Origin: CAUJGP01 sp964612425
GTDB lineage: Bacteria > Bdellovibrionota > Bdellovibrionia > Bdellovibrionales > Bdellovibrionaceae
Assembly: GCA_964612425.1 (NCBI GenBank)
Contig: CAZTDX010000034.1
Span: forward strand, 1-38,493
Reading direction: 5' to 3'
DNA length: 38,493 bases
Under the pieces are notes generated by a model that was not told the origin of the DNA, made no database searches, and saw only the letters and a list, made by a program, of their open reading frames with translations. Numbering within the stretch: position 1 is the first letter of the stretch; each line of letters starts with the position of its first letter. Both the position numbers and the translations under genes were made by a program. Below are positions 8,188 to 16,962 of the stretch, one piece after another.

Positions 8188-11154
8188 ATGACCTGCAAGA
8201 TTACAAGTATTAATAAAAAAGTATTATTTTTAGTTTTATTTTTTGCAAGCGTAAGTCTTCTGTCAGTTTTTAATAATTGCTCGAGAGTTCAGTTTTATAA
8301 AGATTTATCAAGCTTAACTTCAAATGCGATTATGATAAACTCCAATGCAGAGTTTACAAATAATAAAATTGTTGATTTGTCTATCTCAAACTTTGTCGAT
8401 GGCGAAATGTATATAACAGAAGATCCAACTTGTAAAACTGGTGGTAAGTGGGAGAGATTTTCCAATTTTAAAAAATGGGAGTTGAGCACTGAAAATACTA
8501 AAGTAAGTGTCTTTGTTAAATTTCGGGAGTCAGCCAGTGAATCAAGCAATAATGGGGCTACTTCATCATCTGAGACGAAGTGTTTTGGTGATAGTATAAT
8601 TCATGACAACATTCCTCCACAAATTTTGGTTAGTCGGCCAGTGGGTAATTATTTAAAGTCAGAAGGCTTTAATCTTGAACTTAAAGCATCAGACAATTTG
8701 TCGGGAATAGGCGGAGTTAATTGCACATCAAGTGCTGGACTTCAATCGGCATGCAATATGGGAAATAGAGTCTCCTCTTTAAGTGATGGAAGTTATGGTA
8801 TTGCAGTTTCTGTTTTTGATAAAGCAGGTAATGTGTCTAGTGTTGTAAATGATAGTTTTGTTGTAGATTCTTTACCCCCTGCTGCTGATTTTGTTATGAC
8901 GCCGTCAAAGCTAACCTCCTCTAAAAAGGCGAAATTTCAATTTAAGGGTACTGATTTGACATCGGGTATTGATCATTTTGAGTGCCTTCAAGGCGAGACC
9001 CAATGGACAACTTGCTCTGATACTTTAGAATTTGAAGCAGCAGAAGGAAAGAATTTATTAAAATTGAGAGCTGTTGATAGATCTGGTAACTACTCTGAAT
9101 CAATTTCTTATGATTGGGAGACTGACTCTAAAGCACCGCAACTTTCTTTTTCTAAAACACCAAATATTTGGTCAAATCAGGCAAATGCTATTTTTGAGTT
9201 TTCTGGAACTGATGATGGTCGAGCAATTTCTAAATTTGAATGTAAGACTGATCAGGGCAATTATGCTGCCTGCCAGTCACCTTTTGAATTAAAGAATTTG
9301 ACTGAAAAGGAGTATGTAGTTGAAGTGCGAGGTATGGATGAGGCTGGAAATTATTCTCAAGCAATTTCTTTTAAATGGACTGTAGACTTAACGCCACCGA
9401 CACTAACAATTTCAATTAAACCACAACAGAAAACAACTGATCCAAATGCCTTTTTTAGCTTTCAGGGAGTGGATTCGAGTTCAGGTTTAAAGGAAGTTTA
9501 TTGTCGATTGGGTGGTAATGAGCTTTCTAATTGCCCCACATTGAATTCATATTCATTAATTACTCAGTCCTCAGGAAAATATGAGGCTGAATTTATTGCG
9601 GTGGATAATGCAGGTAATAGATCTGAATCGCAAAAAGTTAGTTGGACCTTTGATGCCACAAAGCCCATTTTAGATATAAAATCGGGCCCGTCCAACCCAA
9701 CAAATATAAAATTAGCTCAATTTGAATTTGACTCTAGTGATGACCTAAAAGTTATTTCTAAAGTGGAATGTAATATTGATGGCGGTGAATTTTTACCTTG
9801 CTCTTCTCCTTACACAGTTAATGATCTAGCAGATGGTGAGCATATTTTTCAAGCAAGGGCTTTTGATGATGTAGGTAATCAATCAGAAGTGAAAGTTTGG
9901 CAATGGTTTCTGGATTCGGCGGGGCCAAGCATCGCTGTTTCTGAGCAACCCTCATCGTCCGTTCTTTTTGGAGCCGAAGTAAAAATTACTTATTTAGTGA
10001 GTGAGGTCAGTGGGGTCGGGATCAGTCAAGTTAGATGTGGATTCTCAGGATTATTAGCGGACTGCCCTGAAACACAAAGTCTTAGTTTCAGTAACTTGGA
10101 AGCTGGGAGTTATGAATATCAAATAGAGGCTGTTGATAAATTAAATAATGTGTCACTAGCTAAAGTAATTTTTAATGTAGAGAGAGAAACTCGAAAAATT
10201 TCTCAAGACATTAATGTGAACTCAAATAATATGGCAGATATTTTAATTGTAATTGATAATTCTGGATCAATGAGAACGGAACAAGCTAATATGGCCATTC
10301 GGTTTGGTTCGTTTATTGATAAATTAGTAGGTTTGAATTGGCAATTAGGAATTATTACTACTGATTTAACCACCCCTGGTTATTATGATGAGGATGAGTG
10401 CGAATTAGCAGACTGTAAAACTTATACTGACGGCTTATTAGTACCATTAAAAAAATCAAATTACTCATTCTTCGGAGGAAGTATTTTGAACTCTACAATG
10501 GATATTAATAATGTAAAATCTATTTTTGGGTACACAATTCAGCAAGGAGCAATGGGTTCCTCTTTCGAACAAGGCATAGGTGCAACGACGCGTGCTATTG
10601 AACGAGCTACGATGAGTACAGTTAAAGTTGAAAATGCTCAAAATCAAATGTTTTTTCGTTCAAACTCAGTTTTATCTGTAATTGTTGTAAGTGATGCTGA
10701 TGAGACTCCAATGGGTGTGGCAGCTTCAAAAAATAACCCAGATAAATTAATAGAACTAATTCAAACTAAGTGGCCAGGAAAACCATTTTTATTTCATTCT
10801 ATTGTAGTGAAATCAGGTGATGCATCGTGCTTAAGTATTGATGGAAATGAATCTTACGGCCTAACTTATGAGTCGCTCTCTCGTAAGACGGGAGGAGTCA
10901 TAGGTTCAGTCTGCGAAAGTAATTACGGAAACCAACTCAGCGCAGTTGGACAAGCTGTCGTCGATCAAATTCGCTCTATTTCGTTAGAATGTATGCCACT
11001 GGATTTAAACAACGATGGTTTGCCTGACATTAAAATTATTAATTCATCAGGATCTAATTTTAATGATTTTACAATACAAGGACTGACGTTAACATTAAGT
11101 TCCAACCTCCCTGCTGGGACTAACAAAGTTGAGTATACTTGTGTTGTTCCATAA
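8188..11154 (+). CDS. giant lipoprotein: six Ig-like repeats plus VWA domain
   Basis: This is a 988-residue exported lipoprotein. I chose the ATG at 8188, with GGGGGG about five bases upstream, over the in-frame TTG at 8170. The leader ends SVFNNC-SRV. Six repeats of about 85 residues (roughly 142-669) share the pattern PP/AP start, F-x-C, about 11 residues, C, then D-x-AGN-x-S and W-x-x-D; each has one Cys pair, likely a disulfide. They resemble bacterial Ig-like modules. A VWA domain follows (about 682-934) with a clear MIDAS D690-x-S692-x-S694 and a VVSDADE acidic end. A final segment has a DLNNDGLPDI calcium-loop-like motif. The layout of stalk then metal-binding head suggests a surface adhesin; the ligand is unknown. 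Confidence 0.8.
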   Translation: MTCKITSINKKVLFLVLFFASVSLLSVFNNCSRVQFYKDLSSLTSNAIMINSNAEFTNNKIVDLSISNFVDGEMYITEDPTCKTGGKWERFSNFKKWELSTENTKVSVFVKFRESASESSNNGATSSSETKCFGDSIIHDNIPPQILVSRPVGNYLKSEGFNLELKASDNLSGIGGVNCTSSAGLQSACNMGNRVSSLSDGSYGIAVSVFDKAGNVSSVVNDSFVVDSLPPAADFVMTPSKLTSSKKAKFQFKGTDLTSGIDHFECLQGETQWTTCSDTLEFEAAEGKNLLKLRAVDRSGNYSESISYDWETDSKAPQLSFSKTPNIWSNQANAIFEFSGTDDGRAISKFECKTDQGNYAACQSPFELKNLTEKEYVVEVRGMDEAGNYSQAISFKWTVDLTPPTLTISIKPQQKTTDPNAFFSFQGVDSSSGLKEVYCRLGGNELSNCPTLNSYSLITQSSGKYEAEFIAVDNAGNRSESQKVSWTFDATKPILDIKSGPSNPTNIKLAQFEFDSSDDLKVISKVECNIDGGEFLPCSSPYTVNDLADGEHIFQARAFDDVGNQSEVKVWQWFLDSAGPSIAVSEQPSSSVLFGAEVKITYLVSEVSGVGISQVRCGFSGLLADCPETQSLSFSNLEAGSYEYQIEAVDKLNNVSLAKVIFNVERETRKISQDINVNSNNMADILIVIDNSGSMRTEQANMAIRFGSFIDKLVGLNWQLGIITTDLTTPGYYDEDECELADCKTYTDGLLVPLKKSNYSFFGGSILNSTMDINNVKSIFGYTIQQGAMGSSFEQGIGATTRAIERATMSTVKVENAQNQMFFRSNSVLSVIVVSDADETPMGVAASKNNPDKLIELIQTKWPGKPFLFHSIVVKSGDASCLSIDGNESYGLTYESLSRKTGGVIGSVCESNYGNQLSAVGQAVVDQIRSISLECMPLDLNNDGLPDIKIINSSGSNFNDFTIQGLTLTLSSNLPAGTNKVEYTCVVP

Positions 11155-11504
11155 GTTGCATTGACTGATTGAATTGTTGATAATATCTGAACGCCTTTGA
11201 GAGACGTATTTTTGTTTTCATTTTAACTTAAGTGGCTCTCAAAGCGTTGCGCTCCGAACTTATTTTCCTGTACCCCATCCTCTTTATTAGAAAAACGGAC
11301 TAGAGTTTAAATATCCTCACTTTTTTCTTTAAATTCAGGACTCGACTTTTATACATAACAAAATGTTTCACCTTCTATAATTCGGTTAGGTGGTCGAGAG
11401 TCTCATTTAAAAAAATGGCTAAAAGTCCAGTCATGATTTGCATAGAATTTCCTTTCCACCTTTCCCACCTGATGTTAATTTTATTGTCAGGGAGATCACT
11501 AAAA
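11155..11504. repeat. intergenic region with a long inverted repeat
   Basis: No gene was seen here. An inverted repeat has arms at 11191-11203 and 11236-11247 (the sequence CTCTCAAAGCGT and its complement with one bulged base), separated by a 32-base AT-rich loop. It may end transcription of the giant lipoprotein gene, although no T-run follows. A TATAAT hexamer at 11376-11381 could be the -10 of the next gene but lacks a good -35. CTCGAC and GTCGAG half-sites at 11341 and 11393 flank it. Confidence 0.4.
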
Positions 11505-12866
11505 ATGACTAATTACATAAAACAACTTTATCTTCATAAAAGTTCCTTTTCTACTTTGACTTGGCTTTTGCTTTCAATTGCAATTATTATTGCTGGCTTC
11601 AGCTCGACAGTATTGTATGCAAAAAATCTTGATGCTTGTATCGAAAAACCAACAAAAGCAGACTCTGCAAGATGGTTCACTCTCGATCAAGGCCCCATGA
11701 TTGGAGATAACAGTCCCCCAGGAAATTTTTACCGATATGCGCCTAGTGGTATTCAGTACAGTGGCAATGAAAAAGTTTTTTATTGGTGTGGAAATAGACA
11801 GAATGGAGTCGTGCGGGATCACATCATTACAAGAGTTTGGCGCACCGGAATTTGGAAGGCTGAGTCCATTGCATTATGTCCTGGTGAACTCACGGGTGCG
11901 GATTGTCAGATCGGCACCGACCAACGTTACACACGGTGGGATGGAGAACACGTGTGCGATCCAGAGGTAATCGCTGGGAACTACATGATGGATGGTATCG
12001 CATATAAGTATGCAATGCTCTACATGGGGGCCGTAAAGAAAAAGCAGCCACTCGCCTGCAAATCGTCTGAACATTGCAACGCTCCCTATTACTGTGATAG
12101 TGGCGAGTGTGTGCTTGATCAGGGGGGGGTTGGTGTTGCTTTTAGTAATTCCCCAATTACAGGGCCGTGGGTGAAGTACCCACAGCCTTTGATACCTTAT
12201 GACACTTCGAAAGGGGATACTTTTTGGGGAGTGGGGCAACCCAGTGGAACTGCCGTTATAAACGGAATGATTTTGATGTTTTACACTCAAGGGTATGGGG
12301 AAGCAAATAATGATGGTGTTTGGCGACGTTTAGTTGATCTATCGAACTTTAGTAGCAGTGCCCTCCCAACAACAGAAGGGCCTCCAGCATCAAATAAGGG
12401 TCCGATCTTGGATTATCACACAATTTTTCAAGCTTCTGTCGCGCCTCTAAGGCTCAACACGATCGGTCTGACAAATACCATGACCGGATCGGCCTTAGAC
12501 CCGTATTTGTTTAGGAATGTCTCCGTTGCTTACCACAGCGGTATGGATGCTTTTGTTATATATCGAGATGGCGAAGCTCCTGTCGGCTCTCCAGCAAGTG
12601 CTAAATCACAGGTTGCATGGATCCCTGCATCCTATATTTGGACGGGAGAAGAACAACCTTGGAATGTATTATTAACGATTGATCCTTCTAATGCTGGATC
12701 TTCGAAAGCTCATTACATAAGTAACGGAGGTGTACAGCGCGACTTTTACGGGGGGTTCTATGATCAGTCATGGCTAGAAGTCTTTCCCTCGCGCGCCGTT
12801 GGCCAGCCTGTAAATATTTTCTCGCATAAAATGAACACAATTTACGGAATTCTTAGTTATCGATAA
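11505..12866 (+). CDS. exported five-bladed-propeller (GH43/GH32-like) protein
   Basis: I chose the ATG at 11505 because AGGGAG lies 10 bases upstream and a signal or anchor segment follows; an in-frame ATG at 11415 has no such support. The product has about 453 residues. After a membrane-spanning leader ending near VLYA-KN, several segments look like blades of the glycoside-hydrolase five-bladed propeller: WDGEHVCDPEVI, YAMLYMGA, GVAFSNSPITGPW and GQPSGTAVINGMILMFY. A small Cys cluster (CKSSEHCNAPYYC, CDSGECV) is inserted between blades. A sugar-binding or sugar-cleaving role is possible, but I cannot assign the catalytic acids with certainty. The coding sequence looks more GC-rich than its neighbours, hinting at separate origin. 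It stands alone between opposing units. Confidence 0.6.
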   Translation: MTNYIKQLYLHKSSFSTLTWLLLSIAIIIAGFSSTVLYAKNLDACIEKPTKADSARWFTLDQGPMIGDNSPPGNFYRYAPSGIQYSGNEKVFYWCGNRQNGVVRDHIITRVWRTGIWKAESIALCPGELTGADCQIGTDQRYTRWDGEHVCDPEVIAGNYMMDGIAYKYAMLYMGAVKKKQPLACKSSEHCNAPYYCDSGECVLDQGGVGVAFSNSPITGPWVKYPQPLIPYDTSKGDTFWGVGQPSGTAVINGMILMFYTQGYGEANNDGVWRRLVDLSNFSSSALPTTEGPPASNKGPILDYHTIFQASVAPLRLNTIGLTNTMTGSALDPYLFRNVSVAYHSGMDAFVIYRDGEAPVGSPASAKSQVAWIPASYIWTGEEQPWNVLLTIDPSNAGSSKAHYISNGGVQRDFYGGFYDQSWLEVFPSRAVGQPVNIFSHKMNTIYGILSYR

Positions 12867-12913
12867 ATGACCCCGATTTCACTGAAAGGATTTAGCCGCA
12901 TTTGAGACCGCTT

Positions 12914-13603
12914 CTAGTAATAATAAATGGCGCTCAGTATATATTGGGTGATATTAACCGACCCACCACTTGTTGGGTTTTGGGTGTGAAGGAGCCAATC
13001 GAATCGAAATGTTAAGTATTCTGGAGCCATCGAATAATTGTAACCAATACTTATTTGCGGAAAGAGGCGGCTCTTCACACTGCTGGTATCAATAACATTG
13101 CTGCTGGCTTTTCCGAGGAGAAATAAATAATCCAAGCCTCCTCCTATCCAAAGGCCTTCCATAGAATTAGGACTTAAATTAATTCGACCCATTAATTCAA
13201 GGGCCAAATAATTCGCTTCAAATTTTGCTGTTCCGAGTTGGGAGTCAGGTTGTGAGCCGCTGAGGGGGAGTAGACTTGTACCTAAGAGTAGGTTTACTTT
13301 TTTTTTGATGGGGCGATCATAGGAAAGTTTAACGACAAAATTATTACCCTTAAGGTTCCGATTGGAAGTGCTATCTTGAATTTGAATAAAGGTGGGAGTT
13401 ATTCCAAGGCCGAAGCCCCAGTGCTCGATGGGTTTTTTAGATTTTTTTTTAGAGGGTTTTTCGTTCATAAATACGGACGAGTCATCGTCGCCGCCGAAAG
13501 CACCAAAGTTTAAATCCTCTTGAGCAAAACAATGTCTATTTATAAATAAAAAAAATATAAAAACGATTAGATAAAGTGGTTTAAAATTGAAAATTGGATT
13601 CAT
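12914..13603 (-). CDS. outer-membrane beta-barrel protein
   Basis: This is a protein of about 229 residues with a signal peptide ending CFA-QE, a charged linker (KPSKKKSKKP) and a predicted beta-barrel. It ends in YILSAIYYY, a terminal aromatic typical of proteins inserted by the BAM complex. It is paralogous to the gene immediately upstream: both share a GGGLDYL motif, an SIGYNY or SAGYNM strand and the same type of last strand. I chose the ATG at 13603, 13 bases after the upstream stop; an in-frame TTG at 13612 is the alternative. The pair is probably co-transcribed. The cargo or ligand cannot be told from sequence. Confidence 0.7.
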   Translation of the reverse strand: MNPIFNFKPLYLIVFIFFLFINRHCFAQEDLNFGAFGGDDDSSVFMNEKPSKKKSKKPIEHWGFGLGITPTFIQIQDSTSNRNLKGNNFVVKLSYDRPIKKKVNLLLGTSLLPLSGSQPDSQLGTAKFEANYLALELMGRINLSPNSMEGLWIGGGLDYLFLLGKASSNVIDTSSVKSRLFPQISIGYNYSMAPEYLTFRFDWLLHTQNPTSGGSVNITQYILSAIYYY

Positions 13604-13616
13604 CGTGCTCAATAAC

Positions 13617-14504
13617 CTAGAAGAAATAAATTCCCCCTAAGACAAATTGCGAAGACTGGAAGCTGATTTCTGAAGAGCTTTTTGGCTGAAACATAAGGTA
13701 ATTACCTTTGATGGTGAAATAATTAAGTCCGAGTTTCATATTGTAGCCAGCAGAAGCAACAAAAGTGAGTTCATTAGTTTTTGGTGAAACATTCGATGAC
13801 ATAGGAATAAGGTAATCTAATCCTCCCCCTAACCAAATGCCGTTGTTAATGCTGTTATCAATAGAGTAGCGTGCAATGGCACCCAACGCTAAGTAAGTTG
13901 ATTTGATGCTGGTCACGGTGGAGCTATCGTCAGAGGATTGCATGTTAAAGGGATGCCACCCAACACGACCTTGGAGAATCCAGCTGGGATTGATCGAGTA
14001 ATCGACAACACCACTAAGGCCAAAACCATTTCCATCTAAAGTGCCACTATTGCCAGACGTTTTAAGTGTGACATAAGTGTAAACAAAATCAGCTCCGACT
14101 CCGTAGTACATCGATTTTTGGACGATTTTTTTTCGTTTTCTTCCAGAGGGAATTGATTCTAGATTGTTTCTTTCAGAGTCTTGTTCGGCAGGGATTCGAG
14201 CATCATCATGTTTTGATTTGGCCATTAAGTCGGTGGCGTCACCAGGCTTTGCTGATCCATTGACAAGCTTTCCTAGCGCTCGTGAATCTTTTGTTTTTAT
14301 AATGGAAATGACTCCCACTTCTTGATGGGTGGATTGATCCAGGACGACCACCTTGTCATTGATTTTGGGAACAGTTTCGTCGTTGAAATCAACCACAACT
14401 TTGTCTTCAGAAATTTTAGTGACAGTACCAGCCGAAACGAAAGGGGCGGCACCAAAGATCATGCTTAAACAAATTACTTTTGAAGAGAATGAAAAAGTTT
14501 TCAC
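13617..14504 (-). CDS. outer-membrane beta-barrel protein with N-terminal SH3-like domain
   Basis: This is a 295-residue exported protein. The signal peptide ends FVSA-GT. Residues about 27-90 form a small beta-rich domain (VVVDFNDETVPKINDKVVVLD), then a charged linker with RKRKK, then an eight-strand-like barrel ending FVLGGIYFF, a BAM-type terminal Phe. The start is GTG, with GGAGAG nine bases upstream; an upstream ATG runs into a stop after three codons and so is not used. It heads a two-gene unit with a tandem paralogue that lacks the N-terminal domain. Structural or porin-like roles are possible. I do not recognise a named family. Confidence 0.7.
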   Translation of the reverse strand: MKTFSFSSKVICLSMIFGAAPFVSAGTVTKISEDKVVVDFNDETVPKINDKVVVLDQSTHQEVGVISIIKTKDSRALGKLVNGSAKPGDATDLMAKSKHDDARIPAEQDSERNNLESIPSGRKRKKIVQKSMYYGVGADFVYTYVTLKTSGNSGTLDGNGFGLSGVVDYSINPSWILQGRVGWHPFNMQSSDDSSTVTSIKSTYLALGAIARYSIDNSINNGIWLGGGLDYLIPMSSNVSPKTNELTFVASAGYNMKLGLNYFTIKGNYLMFQPKSSSEISFQSSQFVLGGIYFF

Positions 14505-14586
14505 TCCTTCATTCTCTCCGTAGTTTTAAAAATTAACAATTAAAAATTCATAATGAGACTAAAGTAGATAGGATCTACTCGTAAAC

Positions 14587-14607
14587 TTTAAACAAATTTA
14601 GTTTAAA
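14587..14607. terminator. AT-rich hairpin after ssb
   Basis: TTTAAAC and GTTTAAA arms with a 7-base loop lie just past the ssb stop on the minus strand. The stem is AT-rich and weak, so termination is only tentative. Confidence 0.3.
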
Positions 14608-14613
14608 AACGCC

Positions 14614-15069
14614 TTAAAATGGAATTTCGTCATTAGTGTCGAAGCTAGGCTCTGGACCAAAATCAGTGGAGCCATACCCACCAGAAGAAGCTCCTGCACC
14701 ATAGTTTGTTCCTGACGCTGAGGCCGATCTTTCTCCAGGAGCACCACCCAAAAATTGAACCGTCGTTGCAACGATTTCTGTCGTGTATTTTTTCTGTCCC
14801 TGTTGATCTTCCCATGATCGAGTTTGTAATCGACCTTCAATGTAAACTTGCTTTCCTTTGGCAAGGTACTTACCGCAAACTTCGGCCATTTTTCCCCACA
14901 CGACAATGCGATGCCATTCGGTCTTTTCTTGTTTTTGTCCTGATTTATCAATCCACGTTTCGCTTGTTGCGATAGGAAACTGACATACGTTTTGGTTGGG
15001 AGAAATCTGGCGAACTTCGGGGTCCTTACCTAAATTACCAACTAAAATTACTTTATTAACACCAGCCAT
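14614..15069 (-). CDS. ssb: single-stranded DNA-binding protein
   Basis: This is a 151-residue SSB of normal length. Residues 1-108 are the OB-fold, starting MAGVNKVILVGNLGKDPEVR and including TEWHRIVVWGK and VYIEGRLQTRSW. A Gly/Ser-rich linker follows, and the protein ends in the acidic tip DEIPF that recruits partner proteins at replication and repair sites. GGAGG lies seven bases before the ATG. It sits downstream of gspN but is separated by 199 bases and probably has its own promoter. Housekeeping role in replication, recombination and repair; the assignment is secure. Confidence 0.97.
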   Translation of the reverse strand: MAGVNKVILVGNLGKDPEVRQISPNQNVCQFPIATSETWIDKSGQKQEKTEWHRIVVWGKMAEVCGKYLAKGKQVYIEGRLQTRSWEDQQGQKKYTTEIVATTVQFLGGAPGERSASASGTNYGAGASSGGYGSTDFGPEPSFDTNDEIPF

Positions 15070-15218
15070 GCTATATCCTCCTAAAAATTAAGCAAAAACT
15101 TTTTTGCTTCTTACTTTTTGTATTTTTTCGCTCATAAATCTTCTATGCGCAAGTGGACGTTTATAGCAATAATAAGGAACAACTACAGAGGCATTAAATG
15201 AGTATTCAGGGACGGCGC

Positions 15219-15251
15219 GTCCGACAAATGTCCAGCAAATGTCCGAAAAAC
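15219..15251. repeat. three tandem 11-bp repeats upstream of ssb
   Basis: GTCCGACAAAT, GTCCAGCAAAT and GTCCGAAAAAC follow each other without gaps, spaced by about one helical turn. A small perfect dyad, GGACG-GCG-CGTCC (15210-15222), overlaps the first copy. The block lies 150 bases upstream of ssb and 18 bases past the gspN stop, so it could be a regulator site for ssb or part of the gspN end. Confidence 0.5.
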
Positions 15252-15268
15252 ACGCATAAATTCATCAA

Positions 15269-16225
15269 CTATTTTCCGGTAATGCTGGGGGGGCTCATTA
15301 AATCTGCGGCAGAGACTTTAAATTGGTACTGAGAACCCTCTGCCGTAGAGGATTTATACTGATCCAGAAGAGATAAAAACGAACTGGCTTTAGCCTGAAA
15401 GTTTTTATTAGTGACAAGATTAATATCTAAATCATAAGAGCCAAATTGCGGAATGGGGCGTCCCCCTTGCATAAATACATTGATATTCCAGAAGCCTTTA
15501 ATTTTTCCAAAAAGATCATCTTGTTTTTTTCCAATGTCGCCAGTTTCTATTTGAAATTTTCCATTGGAAAGTCGTCCTTTAAGATGGACTTGTTGAAGCT
15601 TCATATCCGGAAGTGTGATGGGGCCCATCATCGTGTTGACGGTCGCTGGTGGAAGTGAAAAATGAGAGAGATCTAAATTAAGTTCCACATCAGGTTGTTC
15701 TGTGAGCGCGAGATCGGCTTGTCCATCGGCGCTGAGATTAAGAGAACCCTCGATCGCGAGCGACCATTTCATTAATTCGCGAAAAGCACTGAGGCTGATA
15801 TTTTCTATATCCATTGTGAGTCGCTGGCGTTCATTTCCCAGTTCTGTTGGTTGACCTTTTTTAACAGCAACAGAAATATCGCCGTTGAGAAGACCTCTGG
15901 CACGAATGCTGCCGTAAGGTTTTTTAGAAATCAGGGCCGTAAGCGAGGGAGAAATGGAGATCTCTTCAGCACTGAGGCCTGGCGTGAAGGGCGTTTCTAA
16001 AAATATATCAGTAAAATCTAAACCTGGTGGTGTGATTTTAAAACTAAAATTATTAAATTGCAGAAAAATTTGATTTTGCGAAATTTCTGAAACCTTGGTG
16101 GAAACCAAGTCCCCTAAATCTTCTGTTGGAAAGCGAATAATAAAAAAGAGGAGCGAGAATAAGAGAGTCCATAAAAATGGTTTTTTTCCTTTACGAATAA
16201 GGACAGATAATTGGCTGGCTTCCAT
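15269..16225 (-). CDS. gspN: type II secretion system protein GspN
   Basis: This is a 318-residue inner-membrane protein with one N-terminal transmembrane segment (PFLWTLLFSLLFFIIRFP, about residues 16-33) and a large periplasmic beta-rich part. The pattern of repeated DITGxL-like strands (LLNGDISV, IEGSLNLSADG, HLKGRLSNGKF, DLDINLV) fits the GspN/AsmA-like family. It directly follows gspM with a one-base overlap (TAATG), as in other gspL-M-N clusters. GspN is an accessory part of the type II secretion envelope complex and is absent from many systems. The family call rests on topology, fold pattern and position. Confidence 0.8.
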   Translation of the reverse strand: MEASQLSVLIRKGKKPFLWTLLFSLLFFIIRFPTEDLGDLVSTKVSEISQNQIFLQFNNFSFKITPPGLDFTDIFLETPFTPGLSAEEISISPSLTALISKKPYGSIRARGLLNGDISVAVKKGQPTELGNERQRLTMDIENISLSAFRELMKWSLAIEGSLNLSADGQADLALTEQPDVELNLDLSHFSLPPATVNTMMGPITLPDMKLQQVHLKGRLSNGKFQIETGDIGKKQDDLFGKIKGFWNINVFMQGGRPIPQFGSYDLDINLVTNKNFQAKASSFLSLLDQYKSSTAEGSQYQFKVSAADLMSPPSITGK

Positions 16226-16962
16226 TATTCGCCCTCATCAGTGGACGGAGGAGGAGGTGCTCCCTCAGTATCGTCTTCTGGTTGAACTTTATTAGAAGGG
16301 CGCGAGGGCGCTCCCTTTTTGTCTTTGGAATTATCGGGTTCGATGACGGGTGGAGGGGGTGTTTTAAGGGCTACGACTTTTGAATTCATATGAAAGTAGC
16401 CCGGCTTATCGTTGCTCGCAATTAATTCGAGATCCGTCATTTTGACGGTCGGACTGACGCTCGAAAGTCGAAAGGCAATTTCAAGAATCTGTCTTAAGTT
16501 CAAATCTTTTAGATTCACATTGAGGGCACCGACACTAAACTTTTTTGGTATAATAATACCGCTATCTGTTGCGGCTTGGATTGAGTAAATTTGCTCAGGT
16601 AAAAGTTTATCGTTTTGCAAATCTTGTTGAAAACGACTTTGAAGAGAAAATAAATCAGGAGCTTGAGGAATATTCGGCGCATTTGAGGAATCTCGAACCA
16701 CCTTTAAAAGTTCTCTCGTGACTTCTCTTTTTCGTTCAAAATCATTGATGGCTTCTTGACTACTAAGGAGTGTTGAGATGGGGGGACTAATAAGAAATAA
16801 AACAAACAAGATACCGCCCCCATAGCGAATCAAGCGCTGCTGTTGTCCAGGGAGATCTTGATATTTTTCCATGGCTTGTTGATAGGCCGTGGATTCTTGA
16901 ACTTTCTCCCAAGCAACTTTCAGGCGGTCTTTAAATTGATCAGTAATATCATTTAAATTCAC
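16225..16962 (-). CDS. gspM: type II secretion system protein GspM
   Basis: This is a 245-residue bitopic inner-membrane protein. A cytoplasmic N-terminus is followed by a transmembrane segment (YGGGILFVLFLI, about residues 46-60), a coiled-coil-prone stretch (FERKREVTRELLKVVRD) and a periplasmic ferredoxin-like domain (LNVNLKDLNLRQILEIAFRL, MTDLELIAS). GspM pairs with GspL to hold the secretion ATPase at the membrane. The C-terminus has a Pro/Asp/Glu-rich low-complexity tail (TPPPPVIEPDNS to PSTDEGE) not needed for the fold. It overlaps gspL by ATGA and gspN by one base, so translation is coupled. Confidence 0.85.
   Translation of the reverse strand: MNLNDITDQFKDRLKVAWEKVQESTAYQQAMEKYQDLPGQQQRLIRYGGGILFVLFLISPPISTLLSSQEAINDFERKREVTRELLKVVRDSSNAPNIPQAPDLFSLQSRFQQDLQNDKLLPEQIYSIQAATDSGIIIPKKFSVGALNVNLKDLNLRQILEIAFRLSSVSPTVKMTDLELIASNDKPGYFHMNSKVVALKTPPPPVIEPDNSKDKKGAPSRPSNKVQPEDDTEGAPPPPSTDEGE

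Noticed and set aside
8003..8191. 62-codon plus-strand open frame before the giant lipoprotein
   Set aside because: It spans the strong hairpin at 8005-8030, has no ribosome site, and its composition is not protein-like.
11874..12290. 138-codon minus-strand open frame
   Set aside because: It lies entirely inside the propeller gene on the opposite strand and shows no domain or start signal.
14504..14516. ATG AAG GAG TGA mini-frame overlapping the GTG start of the barrel gene
   Set aside because: It is three codons long and arises from the SD-like sequence; I treated it as chance.
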